From Eupeodes corollae (Eukaryota; Arthropoda; Insecta; Diptera; Syrphidae): a stretch of DNA of 64,000 nucleotides. The notes beneath the pieces are model-generated. The model was not told where the DNA came from. It ran no database searches and worked only from the letters and a program-made list of their open reading frames with translations. Location: the NCBI RefSeq assembly GCF_945859685.1, contig NC_079149.1, forward strand, positions 102,388,863-102,452,862, in the 5' to 3' direction. Of this stretch, positions 44,425 to 54,432 are shown piece by piece. The position numbers and the translations under genes are program-made. Each line of letters begins with the position of its first letter. Position 1 is the stretch's first letter.

Positions 44425-44893
44425 AAAGCACTATTCATATGAGCACGACCAACGACCAACGAATGAACGAATATTCGTCGATTTTGACATTTCTTTCACA
44501 TGAGAGTTTTTAATTCGTCGCGAATGAAGTTTGACAAGGAGCCACAGCCAAACACCATTCACCACTGAAACCAAAACCAGAATTATTTTTTAAGGTTAAA
44601 TACGTGCGATTATTTTATTCGTTGCGAGTGTGGATAATGTGGAACGCGAATAAACTTTGACAGTTCGTATCAACTTAAATTTTTTTTTGCGACGAATAAG
44701 TTTGTTTTCTTAAATTTATTAATATATGATATTGAAAAGTGAAAGTATGCACCATACATCAAATAAAAACTATATTGCTATCGTTTTGTTAAGAATTTGT
44801 GTGGAAATATGTCTTGAAACGTAAATATATAAACTCACATTTTGTAATTCATTTGTCGTTCGTTGGTTGCGCTCATGTGAATACTGCTTTAAC
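44425..44893. repeat. MITE3, long terminal inverted repeat
   Basis: Left end AAGCACTATTCATATGAGCA; right end on the reverse strand AAGCAGTATTCACATGAGCG. The inverted match extends about 45 bp (CGACCAACGACCAACGAATG against CGCAACCAACGAACGACAAA). Inside is ATGTGGAACGCGAATAAACT, the inverse of the direct-repeat module at 43899 and 44340. Non-coding. Confidence 0.7.
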
Positions 44894-45068
44894 CCAAAAA
44901 TGCGAATTGCTATCTTATTGTATCGAACTGTCAAACTCAATTTGCGTTCCACATGCAATCTACACTTCACACTTCGCTAGCGTCTTAACGAAAAATTTAA
45001 TTCTAGAAATGTCATAATGGACGATTATTCGTTCTATCGTTGGTCGCTGCCATGTGAATAGTCCTTAA
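44894..45068. repeat. MITE3 half element
   Basis: Contains the GAACTGTCAAACTCAATTTG module and ends ATCGTTGGTCGCTGCCATGT followed by GAATAGTCCTTAA, the MITE3 terminus. A left terminus of its own is not visible, so it is either truncated or pairs with the module left of 44425. Confidence 0.6.
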
Positions 45069-45069
45069 T

Positions 45070-46320
45070 GCAAGCAAGACTCTATTGACGTAACATATTC
45101 CCGCAGAAAATATTGAAGCGGCGATGCTTTTAAAATTCACTACAAATGAAAATTGTTAATCTTATGGTACAAATTATAAACAAAAGCCGGACACAATCTC
45201 AAACCTCCGATCAAATCAAAATATTGATGACCCTGTCGAATACTCTAGACATTATCAATCTTCAGTTTTCGATAAAACCCTTAGAATAATTTATCATCTC
45301 AAATCCACAAAATTCTCAACACCTCACGTACATTACTTTTAAAATGATTTATCTCTAGACAAATAGTAATGAGTTAAGTTTTTCAATCTCACCAAAAAAC
45401 CAAAAACAAAAAAAGCCCCATAAAAGGTTTTAACTTGAGAATATTTGATTAAAGGTATTCTCATTTATTTTAACCCTCACACGTTTTAAATCATCTCTTT
45501 CCCACTTGTCTGCATGCAAAAACTTATACCAACTTTCTGTAAGCTAAGGACCGCAAAATGATAGAGGTGATAAAGCAAAAAGCCTTCGGTCATTACCTAC
45601 CTACCTATACTAACTTCAAAAGTCGTCGTTTTGTTTTATTTCAAACCATCATTCAAATACATGCATAAACTTTTTGGCCCAAAAATGGTTTAATATTAAA
45701 ATTCAACATCGTTTTCTCTTTCCCTTTATTTTATTTAACTTAGTGTTTGAATTCTTGGAGTTTTGAAAAATACCGAAAAGAGACAAAAAAAAATGTTTAT
45801 GTGAATTTCTAAGTAATACGAAGCTAAGGAAAATGTTCCTTTATTCAATTTGAGTTTCTAATGAATAAGTATATAAGTTACGTAACCCATGTCAGGACAT
45901 CAAGGACCATCATCAGCTCTAGGTTCTTAGAATATTGTCATTTCTTATTCATGATACCGTCTTTCATTTTTATATCTACATGTAATATACCCACGTGAAT
46001 TTTCCTCATGAATTTATATTGAAAAAAATAAAATTTTACTTTCGTTCATTATTATCGTGCTCGTAGAATACGTAGAAAAATATAATAACCGACGCGTCAG
46101 ACTGCGTAAGTGTGCATGGATAATTTTGTCTACCTTAGTTTTGATGGTAATAATAAAGTATGAGGCCCAGGCCCCCACTGCACTGGAAAGCTCTGTTTTT
46201 TATGTGGGTTTTTGTTCTAAATTACTTTTGGCTTCTGAAGCGAATCGTAGATACTTTTTCTTTAAATTAAACGTTATTTTTTGTTAAAGCATTTAAATAA
46301 TTTGACAATATGAAATGATA
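45070..46320. other. No gene recognised
   Basis: AT-rich DNA. A short open stretch ending at a GTAAGT (about 46042-46108, YVEKYNNRRVRL) has a good donor but no convincing acceptor or family match, so it is not called. Confidence 0.5.
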
Positions 46321-46322
46321 TT

Positions 46323-46864
46323 GGGCAGGTTCAGGCGACATAAGTAAGGCCAGTTTCGGGTATTTGATTGGCAAGCTGCCAAAAAAATACCTTCCAATTA
46401 AGGCAACTTTAATGGAAAGTAGACTGGAAAGTTAGTAAAAGAAAATCTTCCTAACTATCAAGTCAAATCTTTTTCTATCAAAATGACAGTTGATAATGTT
46501 TTTTTCATTCAACTGAAAGCTGAACTTTATTTCTCTATGATTTATTTATTTTCTACACAACTTTATTTAATGTTTTCTGTAAAAGAGTTCCTTATCAATT
46601 TGAAAAGGAAAAAACTATTGTTTCTCTACAATACAAAATACAAATCGTGGTGGTATTGAAGCTTGCTTGAGGAGTGTTTTGAAAGCAGAAATTTTGTTGG
46701 TACTTTTTGTACTATGAACTTAAAGTAGAGATTTGCGAAGTAAAGTTCTGAACTTGAAATTCATGACTCTGGATAAAGTAACTATAGTTGCTTCGGTCAA
46801 AATGTACGTTCAAAGAATGAAATTGACTGCAAATGAAGTCCATTATGTTGGCTAAACCTGCCCA
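46323..46864. repeat. MITE2, copy 2 (longer)
   Basis: Left end GGGCAGGTTCAGGCGACATA; right end on the reverse strand GGGCAGGTTTAGCCAACATA. About 180 bp longer than the copy at 43976-44338, with extra sequence in the middle around 46480-46730. Confidence 0.8.
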
Positions 46865-46869
46865 TGGGA

Positions 46870-47270
46870 TCTTTAAATTATAGGGTCATACATACCTTCA
46901 GTTAGCTTTCGCTAACATTTGACACCTGACAATTTCAGCTGTCATTTGAAGTGTCATGATAATACTTGAATGTTTGCCATTTATGGTAATGGAAATGGAT
47001 ATATTTAACAAAAGAATCTTTTTAACATTATTACAGCTAACTACTATAAAAGAGAAGATTCGATTGTAACTAGTTTTTGTTTATGATCATGGTCGTCATT
47101 ATAGAGAGACTAAGCAAGCATTGCTAAAATAATGAAACTTTTTGAGCAGAGTTAAGGCGTTACTGATGTTTGAAGGCCTGGGCATCATGCACGCTCAGCC
47201 AAAATATTGCTACCGTAATTGCAAGTGCTCTTGATGATACGAATTAATTGATTTCCCCCCAACCTTGACA
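46870..47270. other. No gene recognised
   Basis: AT-rich sequence between MITE2 copy 2 and a transposase relic. A CAGCTGTCATTTGAAGTGTC phrase lies near 46937. Confidence 0.4.
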
Positions 47271-47274
47271 GCAA

Positions 47275-47430
47275 TTGAAAGTGTCATATAACTCCTATAT
47301 GACAGAAAATTGTGGTTTCAGCAAGTCAACCAATATGACCAATTATGGCTAATTTATGTGAAAAGTTTCCTGGTCACTCAATTTTAAGCTTTGGCGACGT
47401 CAATCAGACACCAAAATCATGTGCAATTGG
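47275..47430 (+). pseudogene. DD41D-like transposase scrap
   Basis: A short decayed piece reading LWFQQ in one frame and MANLCEKFPGHSILSFGDVN followed by PKSCAIG in another. These align with the block between the second and third catalytic Asp of the other DD41D transposases. The second Asp is changed and the frame is broken. The scrap abuts R1 fragment E. Confidence 0.65.
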
Positions 47431-47434
47431 AAAA

Positions 47435-47740
47435 CGTGATACCAAACAAATATATTTTTGGAAAAAAAAATCAAATCCACGTTTTTTGTAATCAAAAAAA
47501 TTAAAAAAACTGAATTTGTCACCTCAAAAATGAAAACGAATGAAAATTGATTTCATCTCAAAAACAATTTTGTGCAACGAACAATAACGTTTTTAACATC
47601 TGGTAAAATGTTGAGAAAAAATGAATAGACAGTTTTCTTACATAAAATAAAAACTTAACAAAAAAACAATACTAAAACTTGGTAAAAATTTACTTTCGAC
47701 TCAAATAGCTTTTCAAAAATTAAAAATATTGTCTCGATTT
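47435..47740 (-). repeat. R1 fragment E
   Basis: Reverse-strand R1 interior: GTGATACCAAACAAATATAT, TGCAACGAACAATAACGTTT, CTTGGTAAAAATTTACTTTC and GACTCAAATAGCTTTTCAAA. Both termini are absent. Confidence 0.75.
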
Positions 47741-48117
47741 AAAATTTCACCAAAGCAACAACGAATTTTGACAATTTGAATCTGAAATTGTTCAATCGGA
47801 TTGAATTGAGTTGAATCATCTTACACAGACGGAATGAAAATGATAGTCAACTATCACCTTAGCCAATTCCACCCCTGCTTCAATAATATTTGATGATCAA
47901 AAAAGTAATTGTTTTTATTTTTGATTTAAAAAAAAATATTAAACATTTTTTTCGAAATTCAACACCTCAAAAACGGGTCATCATTTTTTTACAAAATTGA
48001 AATGTAAAACGTGGTTTTTTTAAAGGTAAATAACTTTAAGTTGACAACAATAATTTAGCAGCCATTTTGTCAGCCATTTTGTCAGCTGTCAAGTGATTAA
48101 TTAATTTTCCATAGAAG

Positions 48118-48240
48118 TTAATGGAATTGAAAATTTTGAAATTTTTCGGCATTTCAAGGTCCTTAGAATTTAAATCAAAGATTTTCAGAGTGATGTATGT
48201 GTCCACGACGCATTTTTGTTCGTACGTTCAGGATACAATT
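48118..48240 (-). repeat. R1 fragment F
   Basis: Short piece of the R1 right-hand region: GAAATTTTTCGGCATTTCAA, GGTCCTTAGAATTTAAATCA, GTTCGTACGTTCAGG. No termini. Confidence 0.7.
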
Positions 48241-48467
48241 TTCGGCCTTTTAAATAATTTGTTAGGGCTTTAGAAAATCCACAGACGGCTATGGACAATT
48301 CATTACACAAAAAATGTATAAAAGAAAACGTTTGGTAACTGCATAACTCGTGTTTTGTTGTACTATCTATCCATAGTATAGTTTTATTTTACACGAATAA
48401 CAAAAACAATATCAAACAAATAACAATAGTATGAATAACACCGATAAAAGTAAGAGTAATATCTTAA

Positions 48468-48755
48468 GGCCCAACTATAATTGACTTAACTGAGCTTAAG
48501 CCAGCTTAAGGGAACGAACCAATACGCAGCCTTATATGTCACTAACCATAATAGACGTTCTGCTCAGTTTCGTTAAATTTCGCTAACTTTCGCGCAATTA
48601 CGCAAGAGCCATTTAAATGGCTGGATCTTAAGCAAATGTCAAATTTGCTTAAGTTACTTGAATCCATTATGGTTACTTTTAGTTTTGACGATAACTTCTG
48701 ATAACTTTTCGTTCGGTTTAGACATTAAATTACTTAAGTCTATTATAGTTGGGCC
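48468..48755. repeat. MITE with GGCCC ends, complete copy
   Basis: Both ends are present: GGCCCAACTATAATTGACTT at the left and GGCCCAACTATAATAGACTT on the reverse strand at the right (21 of 22 bases agree). The left flank is TTAA; the right flank is TTTT. It is 288 bp long and non-coding, with interior inverted segments around 48640. Confidence 0.85.
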
Positions 48756-49214
48756 TTTTCGGATTGATATTGAATTTGTATTTCGTTGAGTGGTTCTGCA
48801 TTTATAATCATGTGTTTTCCATTGGGGAAAAAATCAATCTATTACTGTTATTATTATTTAGTTTTGTTATTGAAAATGGACTAAGAGCTTATTTTAAAAG
48901 AGAAAGCAATAGAAAAGATATTTATGTTTTGCTATGTTTCCACCAAACGTTTATCACAGTTTAAATTAAATAAATCTTCATGGTGTTTCTACCGCACAAC
49001 AAGATTTTAAAACAGCACTTTCTAGATTGCAAATAGTGTTATCTGTGTTTGTTTATTGTTATTCTGACAGATCTTCTTTCAGCTGTACCAATTTTCAAAT
49101 ACAAAAATCTGGCTACTGTGAATTGTTTTGTTGGCAATTTCACGCTGTACTATATATGAAATACCAAAAAACTTATAGTCTCATGTTAAGAAGCCGCGTC
49201 GTTCAAACGTTCAT

Positions 49215-50800
49215 TGCTGCACATTAAGTCATTAGTTAGTTTTTACTTGACAAATATCAAAATATTGACAACAATTATCTTAAAGTCGATTGCTCACACT
49301 CAGTTATTTTGTAGTTTTACTTGTCAAATTTTAAAACATGAAAGCTTTAAAAGTGACAGCTGAAAATAAGCATCAATAATTGACATAAAGCAGCTTGTAG
49401 GAAATTTCAACAATTTTAATGAATCGTTGAAGCGTGTATTGCAATTATAAGTTTTCACTTCGCAAATTTCACAATATGAAAGCTTTAAAAGTGACAGCTG
49501 TCAATAATCAGCAATAATTATCATAAAGTCGCTTGAAAAAAAATTTAAGAATTTGCATACGTCATCGAAGCATGTATTGCTCACATTCAGTTATTTTGTA
49601 GCTTTTACTTGTCAAATTTCAAAACATTCTAGCTTTAAAAGTGACAGCTGAAAATAAGCACCAATAATGGACATAAAGAAGCTTGTAGGAAATTTCAACA
49701 ATTTTAATGAATCGCTGAAGCGTGTATTGCAGTTAAGTTTTTACTTGTCAAATCTCAAAATATGACAGCTTTAAAAGTGACAGCTGTCAATTATCGTAAA
49801 GTCGTTTGTAAGAAATTTTAAGAATACGAATACATCGTTGAAGCACGTATTGCTCAAATTCAGTTATTTTTTAGTTTTTACTTGTCAAATTTCAAAATAT
49901 GCTAGCTTTAACAGTGACAGCTGAAAATAAGTACCAATAATTTACATAAAGCAGCTTGTAGGAAATTTCAACAATTTCAATGAATCGTTGAAGCGTGTAT
50001 TGCAATTATAAGTTTTCACTTCGCAAAGTTCAGAATATGACAGCTTTAAAAGTGACAGCTGTCAATAATCAGCAATAATTATCGTAAAGTCGCTTGTAAG
50101 AAATTTTAACAATTTGAATACGTCGTCGAAGCATGTATTGCTCACATTCAGTTATTTTATAGCTTTTACTTGTCAAATTTCAAAACATGAAAGCTTTAAA
50201 AGTGACAGCTGAAAATAAGCATCAATAATTGACATAAAGAAGCTTGTAGGAAATTTCAACAATTTTAATGAGTCGTTGAAGCGTGTATTACAATTATAAG
50301 TTTTTGCTTGTCAAATTTCAAAATATGACAGCTTTAAAAGTGACAGCTGTCAATAATCAGCAATAATTTTCATAAAGTCGCTTGTAAGAAATTTTAACAA
50401 TTTGAATACGTCGTCGTAGCATGTATTGCTCACATCCAGTAATTTTTTATTTTTTACTTGTCAAATTTCAAAACATGACAGCTTTAAAAGTGACAGCTGA
50501 AAATAAGCACCAATAATGGACATAAGGAAGCTTGTAGGAAATTTTAACAATTTTAATGCGTCGTTGAAGCGTGTATTGAAATTATAAGTTTTTACTTGTC
50601 AAATCTCAAAATATGACAGCTTTTAAATGACAATTTAAATGTCAACAATCAGCAATAACTATCATAAAGTCGCTTGTAAGAAATTTTTACAATTGAAATG
50701 CTTCATTGAAGAGTGTATTGCTCAACATCCAGTAATTTTTTAGTTTTTACTTGTCAAATGTTAAAATATGGCAACTGTCAATAATCAGCAACAATTCACA
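49215..50800 (+). repeat. Dimeric tandem satellite, 288 bp period
   Basis: The motif GTGACAGCTG (or its decayed form) recurs at 49353, 49491, 49641, 49777, 49914, 50052, 50202, 50340, 50490, about 50627 and about 50774. Spacings alternate 138 and 150, with one irregular stretch (136, 137). Half-unit A carries GACAGCTGAAAATAAGCANC and AGCTTGTAGGAAATTTCAAC; half-unit B carries GACAGCTGTCAATAATCAGC and GTCGCTTGTAAGAAATTTTA. The right edge decays gradually after 50700. No open frame spans a unit. Confidence 0.92.
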
Positions 50801-50804
50801 TGGA

Positions 50805-51230
50805 AAAAATCTTTTTTAATGTCGTAATCGTAAGTGTTATATGTTCTACTATCAGAGCTGGAACACACACACTAAGCATTGGTTTGCACAACAGCGTTCG
50901 CATTGGCAGAGGAAGTACACCTTAAAGTTTTATGTGTCATTAACGATAGATGTTGTTTTGTTTTGTCAAGTTTCGTTAATTCTTACAAATGTATGTACGT
51001 CAAATTTGTAGTTTAAGTTAAGGCAATAAGTGTTAATTTTTTAATAAAGGCAAAAGAATTAGGTGTCAGTGCATATTGGTTTTAAATTTCTGAATATTGC
51101 AATAACAGACTATGAAAGACAGAGTGTGGTAAAATATTCCACATTCTCGGAGTACGGCTAATGAACGAAACTCTGTACTTGACAGTACGACAGTTTCGTG
51201 GGTAATCTGATGAGTATTCATAAAGACGAA
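50805..51230. other. No gene recognised
   Basis: AT-rich spacer between the satellite and the DD41D element of family 2. Confidence 0.45.
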
Positions 51231-51234
51231 AGTA

Positions 51235-52482
51235 TTACTGTTTAGGGTTTAAAAGAATGAGAAAAGAAAGTTGAAAGCAAGACCTTAATTTTACGTTTGA
51301 CATCTGGGTCTGTTTGCATATAAAGAGTGTCCCAAAATAGGACACATCGGGCAAATGGCCTCCACGGCTTTGCATCCACATGCGCACTCTTTTGTTGAAA
51401 TTTTCCATGACCATTCTGCATAAATGTGGCTGAATTTCGTTGATGCAGCGTTGAATCTCCTCCTTTAATGCACGGGTGGTTGTGGGTTTGTTGACATAGA
51501 CTTGTGATTTCAAATAACCCCATAAAAAGAAGTCTAATGGTGTTAAATCACACGATCTAGGAGGCCAATTTTGATCACCGAAACGAGAGAGTACACGACC
51601 TGGAAATGTCTCATGCCGGAATTGAATTGTTTCACGGGTTGTATGACATGTGGCACCGTCTTGTTGAAACCACATATTGGACACATCAATATCATCCAAT
51701 TTTGGCAGAAAGAACTGTGTAATCATCTCGCAATATCGAGCACCAGTAACAGTCACTGCTTGACCAGCATCATTTTCAAAAAAATATGGCCCAATTATGC
51801 CTCCAGCCCAAAATCCACACCATACAGCCACGCGTTGTGGATGCATTTGTTTTTCGACAATCACATGTGGGTTCCCCGAACCCCAAATACGGCAATTTTG
51901 GCGATTGACAAAGCCATCAAGATGAAAACGTGCTTCATCGCTTAGGATGATTTTGCTCGAAAAATCAGGGTCCATTTGTTGATGTTCAATAATCCATTCA
52001 ACGAACTCTCTTCTCTGTCCATGGTCATTAGGCTTCAATTGTTGTGTTAATTGAATTTTGTAAGCATGAAGACACAGATCTTTGGTGAGTGTACGCTGTA
52101 GAGAGGTTCTTGAAATTTGCAATTCTTGTCCACGACGTCTAATTGAGGTTCCTGGATTGTCAGCAACACTCTCACGCACTGCTTCGACATTCACATTTGA
52201 ACGGCTTGTTTTTGGACGACCAGTGTGTTTGGCGTCTCCAACGGATCCAGTCTCCATGGATTTTTCAATTAATCTCTTCACAGTTGACGAAGTTAAAACA
52301 CTATTCCGACCATATTTTGTATGAAATTTTCGAACTGCAGCCGCCAAGCTTTCACTTTTTTTGAAATATTCTTTAATAATGAAGACACGTTGTTCTATCG
52401 TGTAAGGCTCCATTTTTAATAACCCTATACTGTTAGCTGTGAAATTGCTTTTTTTCATGGTTGCCAACACTTCACTGCACAA
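51235..52482 (-). CDS. DD41D transposase, family 2, full length
   Basis: Transposase of the element at 51323-52525. The frame is open for 415 codons from an ATG at 52482, but the more likely start is the ATG at codon 24 (52411-52413), where homology begins with MEPYTIEQRVFIIKEYF (N-terminal helix-turn-helix, DUF4817 type). A second helix-turn-helix follows (SIRRRGQELQISRTSLQRTL, residues 113-132). The catalytic triad is D182 (LSDEARF), D275 (QQDGATCHTT) and D317 (TPLDFF), with 41 residues between the last two. The body has no stop or frameshift. Oddly, the frame has no stop before the left terminus: residues 382-386 are encoded by the inverted repeat and about 29 residues by flanking host DNA, ending at 51235. 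Confidence 0.9.
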   Translation of the reverse strand: MCSEVLATMKKSNFTANSIGLLKMEPYTIEQRVFIIKEYFKKSESLAAAVRKFHTKYGRNSVLTSSTVKRLIEKSMETGSVGDAKHTGRPKTSRSNVNVEAVRESVADNPGTSIRRRGQELQISRTSLQRTLTKDLCLHAYKIQLTQQLKPNDHGQRREFVEWIIEHQQMDPDFSSKIILSDEARFHLDGFVNRQNCRIWGSGNPHVIVEKQMHPQRVAVWCGFWAGGIIGPYFFENDAGQAVTVTGARYCEMITQFFLPKLDDIDVSNMWFQQDGATCHTTRETIQFRHETFPGRVLSRFGDQNWPPRSCDLTPLDFFLWGYLKSQVYVNKPTTTRALKEEIQRCINEIQPHLCRMVMENFNKRVRMWMQSRGGHLPDVSYFGTLFICKQTQMSNVKLRSCFQLSFLILLNPKQ

Positions 52483-52525
52483 ATGGCGGCAAATTCAAAT
52501 CTTGCGTTGATTTTGGGACACCCTT
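51323..52525 (-). mobile_element. DD41D transposon, family 2, apparently complete
   Basis: Terminal inverted repeats: AAGAGTGTCCCAAAATAG at the left and AAGGGTGTCCCAAAATCA on the reverse strand at the right, each preceded by TA (51321-51322 and 52526-52527). Length about 1.2 kb. It holds one long transposase ORF. Ends, ORF and flanking TA are all in order, so this is the most complete DNA transposon of the window. Confidence 0.9.
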
Positions 52526-52529
52526 TATT

Positions 52530-53944
52530 TGGTTCAATTTATAAATGGTCCTTAGAAATTGTAATTGAAACATCTCGTTGTTTTTGTAAACACTAAACAT
52601 TTGAATAAAGCCTGAAACATTTAAAAAAAATTGATTTAATATTCTGACTCCACTTGATAAAAACCATCATGAAACCCAAAGTTCGATTTCAAGATAATTA
52701 AGGCTCCTCTTGTGCTTCATCATCATGAATCTTATTGGATTTTCAGTTTTCCCGATTGATTAATTAGAGAGTTAATAAAAACCGATTGATTTTATTTGTT
52801 TTTGAGAAATGATTCGGCCTCAGTGTGGAAACTGGAAAAGACCATTTTCATATACCACAGAAACACAAATTCCATTGCATAATTTCCGGTGTATCGAAAT
52901 GAAGTTCGCCTTTTGCTGTTTGATTCAATTTTCCTTTTCGACACAGAGAATTTCGGAAGGGGGGCAGTTCGTTGTGAGCAAGAGATCAATATCATCAAAT
53001 CCTCAGGATATTTTCCTGTTGAATTAATTGTATTCTTGTGGATGTTTCAACTTCAACCGCATATTGACGCTCCACCTCCGCCGCGCCGCCACCGCTTTTC
53101 AACACACCCAACATTCCACCTACCAAACCAGACAATCAATGAAAGTTAAGAATATAAAGTTTGTTCAGCTATGATGGCATAGAAGATACACCAAATGCCA
53201 GATAATATCGAATTGGCTAAGTGCTTCCGTTGAGTGGTCAGGGAAACAAGAGGCTTTGGGAGATTCTATTGAATTAATTTTGAGTTATATTTGTACGAAA
53301 ATGTACATCAGCAATTGTTTACGGACAACAAAAACGTGTAGATAGTTACAGAACCGTGTTAAGTTAGTTTACACGTTGTCCTTGCTCCAGCTCTTACTCT
53401 TGGTCTTGTTCATGCTTCTATACATTATTATTTGGTTTCTTCAAGTTGGTCAGGGGATTAAGGACTTTGATTAAGGGATGAACGAAATTAAATTTGATAA
53501 CTCATTGAATGATGGTGTTAAATGGATTTTCCGGTTTGTGGAGGAGGATATTTCGAATTGTTCGAATAAAATGTTTTATTTAGTGGTTGATTAAATGCAA
53601 AGTCAGAAATGTAATTATTTAGATGGTTATGTGTTTAGTGAAAACTTAAATGAGTTATTTTTTTAATCAAGATGATTGCTTCCATTGGAATGGAAACAAC
53701 AAAATCCGAATTAAATTTTTTAATCAACTTTCGTTGAAATTTCAAACCAAGTTCGTTGAAATTTTTTGTTTTCTGATATTTTACTTGAGACATATAGGTA
53801 CTTTATGGCAAGTTTTGCGGTCGTAAGAAATTTTGAACTTGGATTGCAATGGTAGAAAAGTTGAAAACAGTGGGTCCCCCGATTATATCCGTCTGTCAAA
53901 TTTGGAAAATAAGGTTTGAAGCAGATTCGCATTAAGTGTTTTAA
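52530..53944. other. No gene recognised
   Basis: AT-rich DNA with a small GC-rich patch at 53065-53100 (CCGCCGCGCCGCC). Open frames of 60-80 codons at 52800-53150 overlap on both strands and show no family feature. Confidence 0.5.
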
Positions 53945-54432
53945 ACATCCCATAGGAAGTTATTGTAAGCGGTCCGATTTATCGAATTGAAAATTTTGAC
54001 ATTTCTCTACGTTTCAAGGTCCGAAGAGTCTAAATAAAAGATTTTTAGAGAGATGTCTGTTCGAGCGTGTTTTCGTACATCCGTACGTTCAGGAAGTTTT
54101 TTTGTCGTGCATAGCTCAAGAACTAGTAGAGATATCGAGTTCAAATAAATTTTGTTACTAAGATAATAAAGCGGAAAGATGTAGAAAGTACTCTCAAGAA
54201 AATTAAATACGTGTTTTTTTACTATAACAATTTCAAAAAAAAAATGTGAAAATATTGGTTTACACGAAATACCAATTACTCTAAGTTGGTAAAAATGGAA
54301 TTTCGAACTCAAATATCTTTTCAAAAACTTGAAATTATGGCTTCAAACTTATTTTATCTTATAAGACATATTGTTTTTAACATTCGGACAAATTTTGAGA
54401 AAAATCGATTGACAGTTTTGTTTACAAAAAAT
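53945..54432 (-). repeat. R1 copy D, left part
   Basis: Begins with CCCATAGGAAGTTATTGTAA, half of the R1 terminal hairpin, then GGTCCGATTTATCGAATTGA, ATAGCTCAAGAACTAGTAGA, and one internal unit. It is interrupted by LINE L5 after ACAAAAAATAAAAC and resumes at 57420. Confidence 0.8.

Noticed and set aside
46042..46108. Possible exon ending at a GTAAGT donor
   Set aside because: No clear acceptor and no family match; the donor alone is weak evidence in 64 kb.
49215..50800. CRISPR-like array
   Set aside because: The repeated units are contiguous and about 140 bp long with no unique spacers, in a eukaryotic context; this is a satellite.
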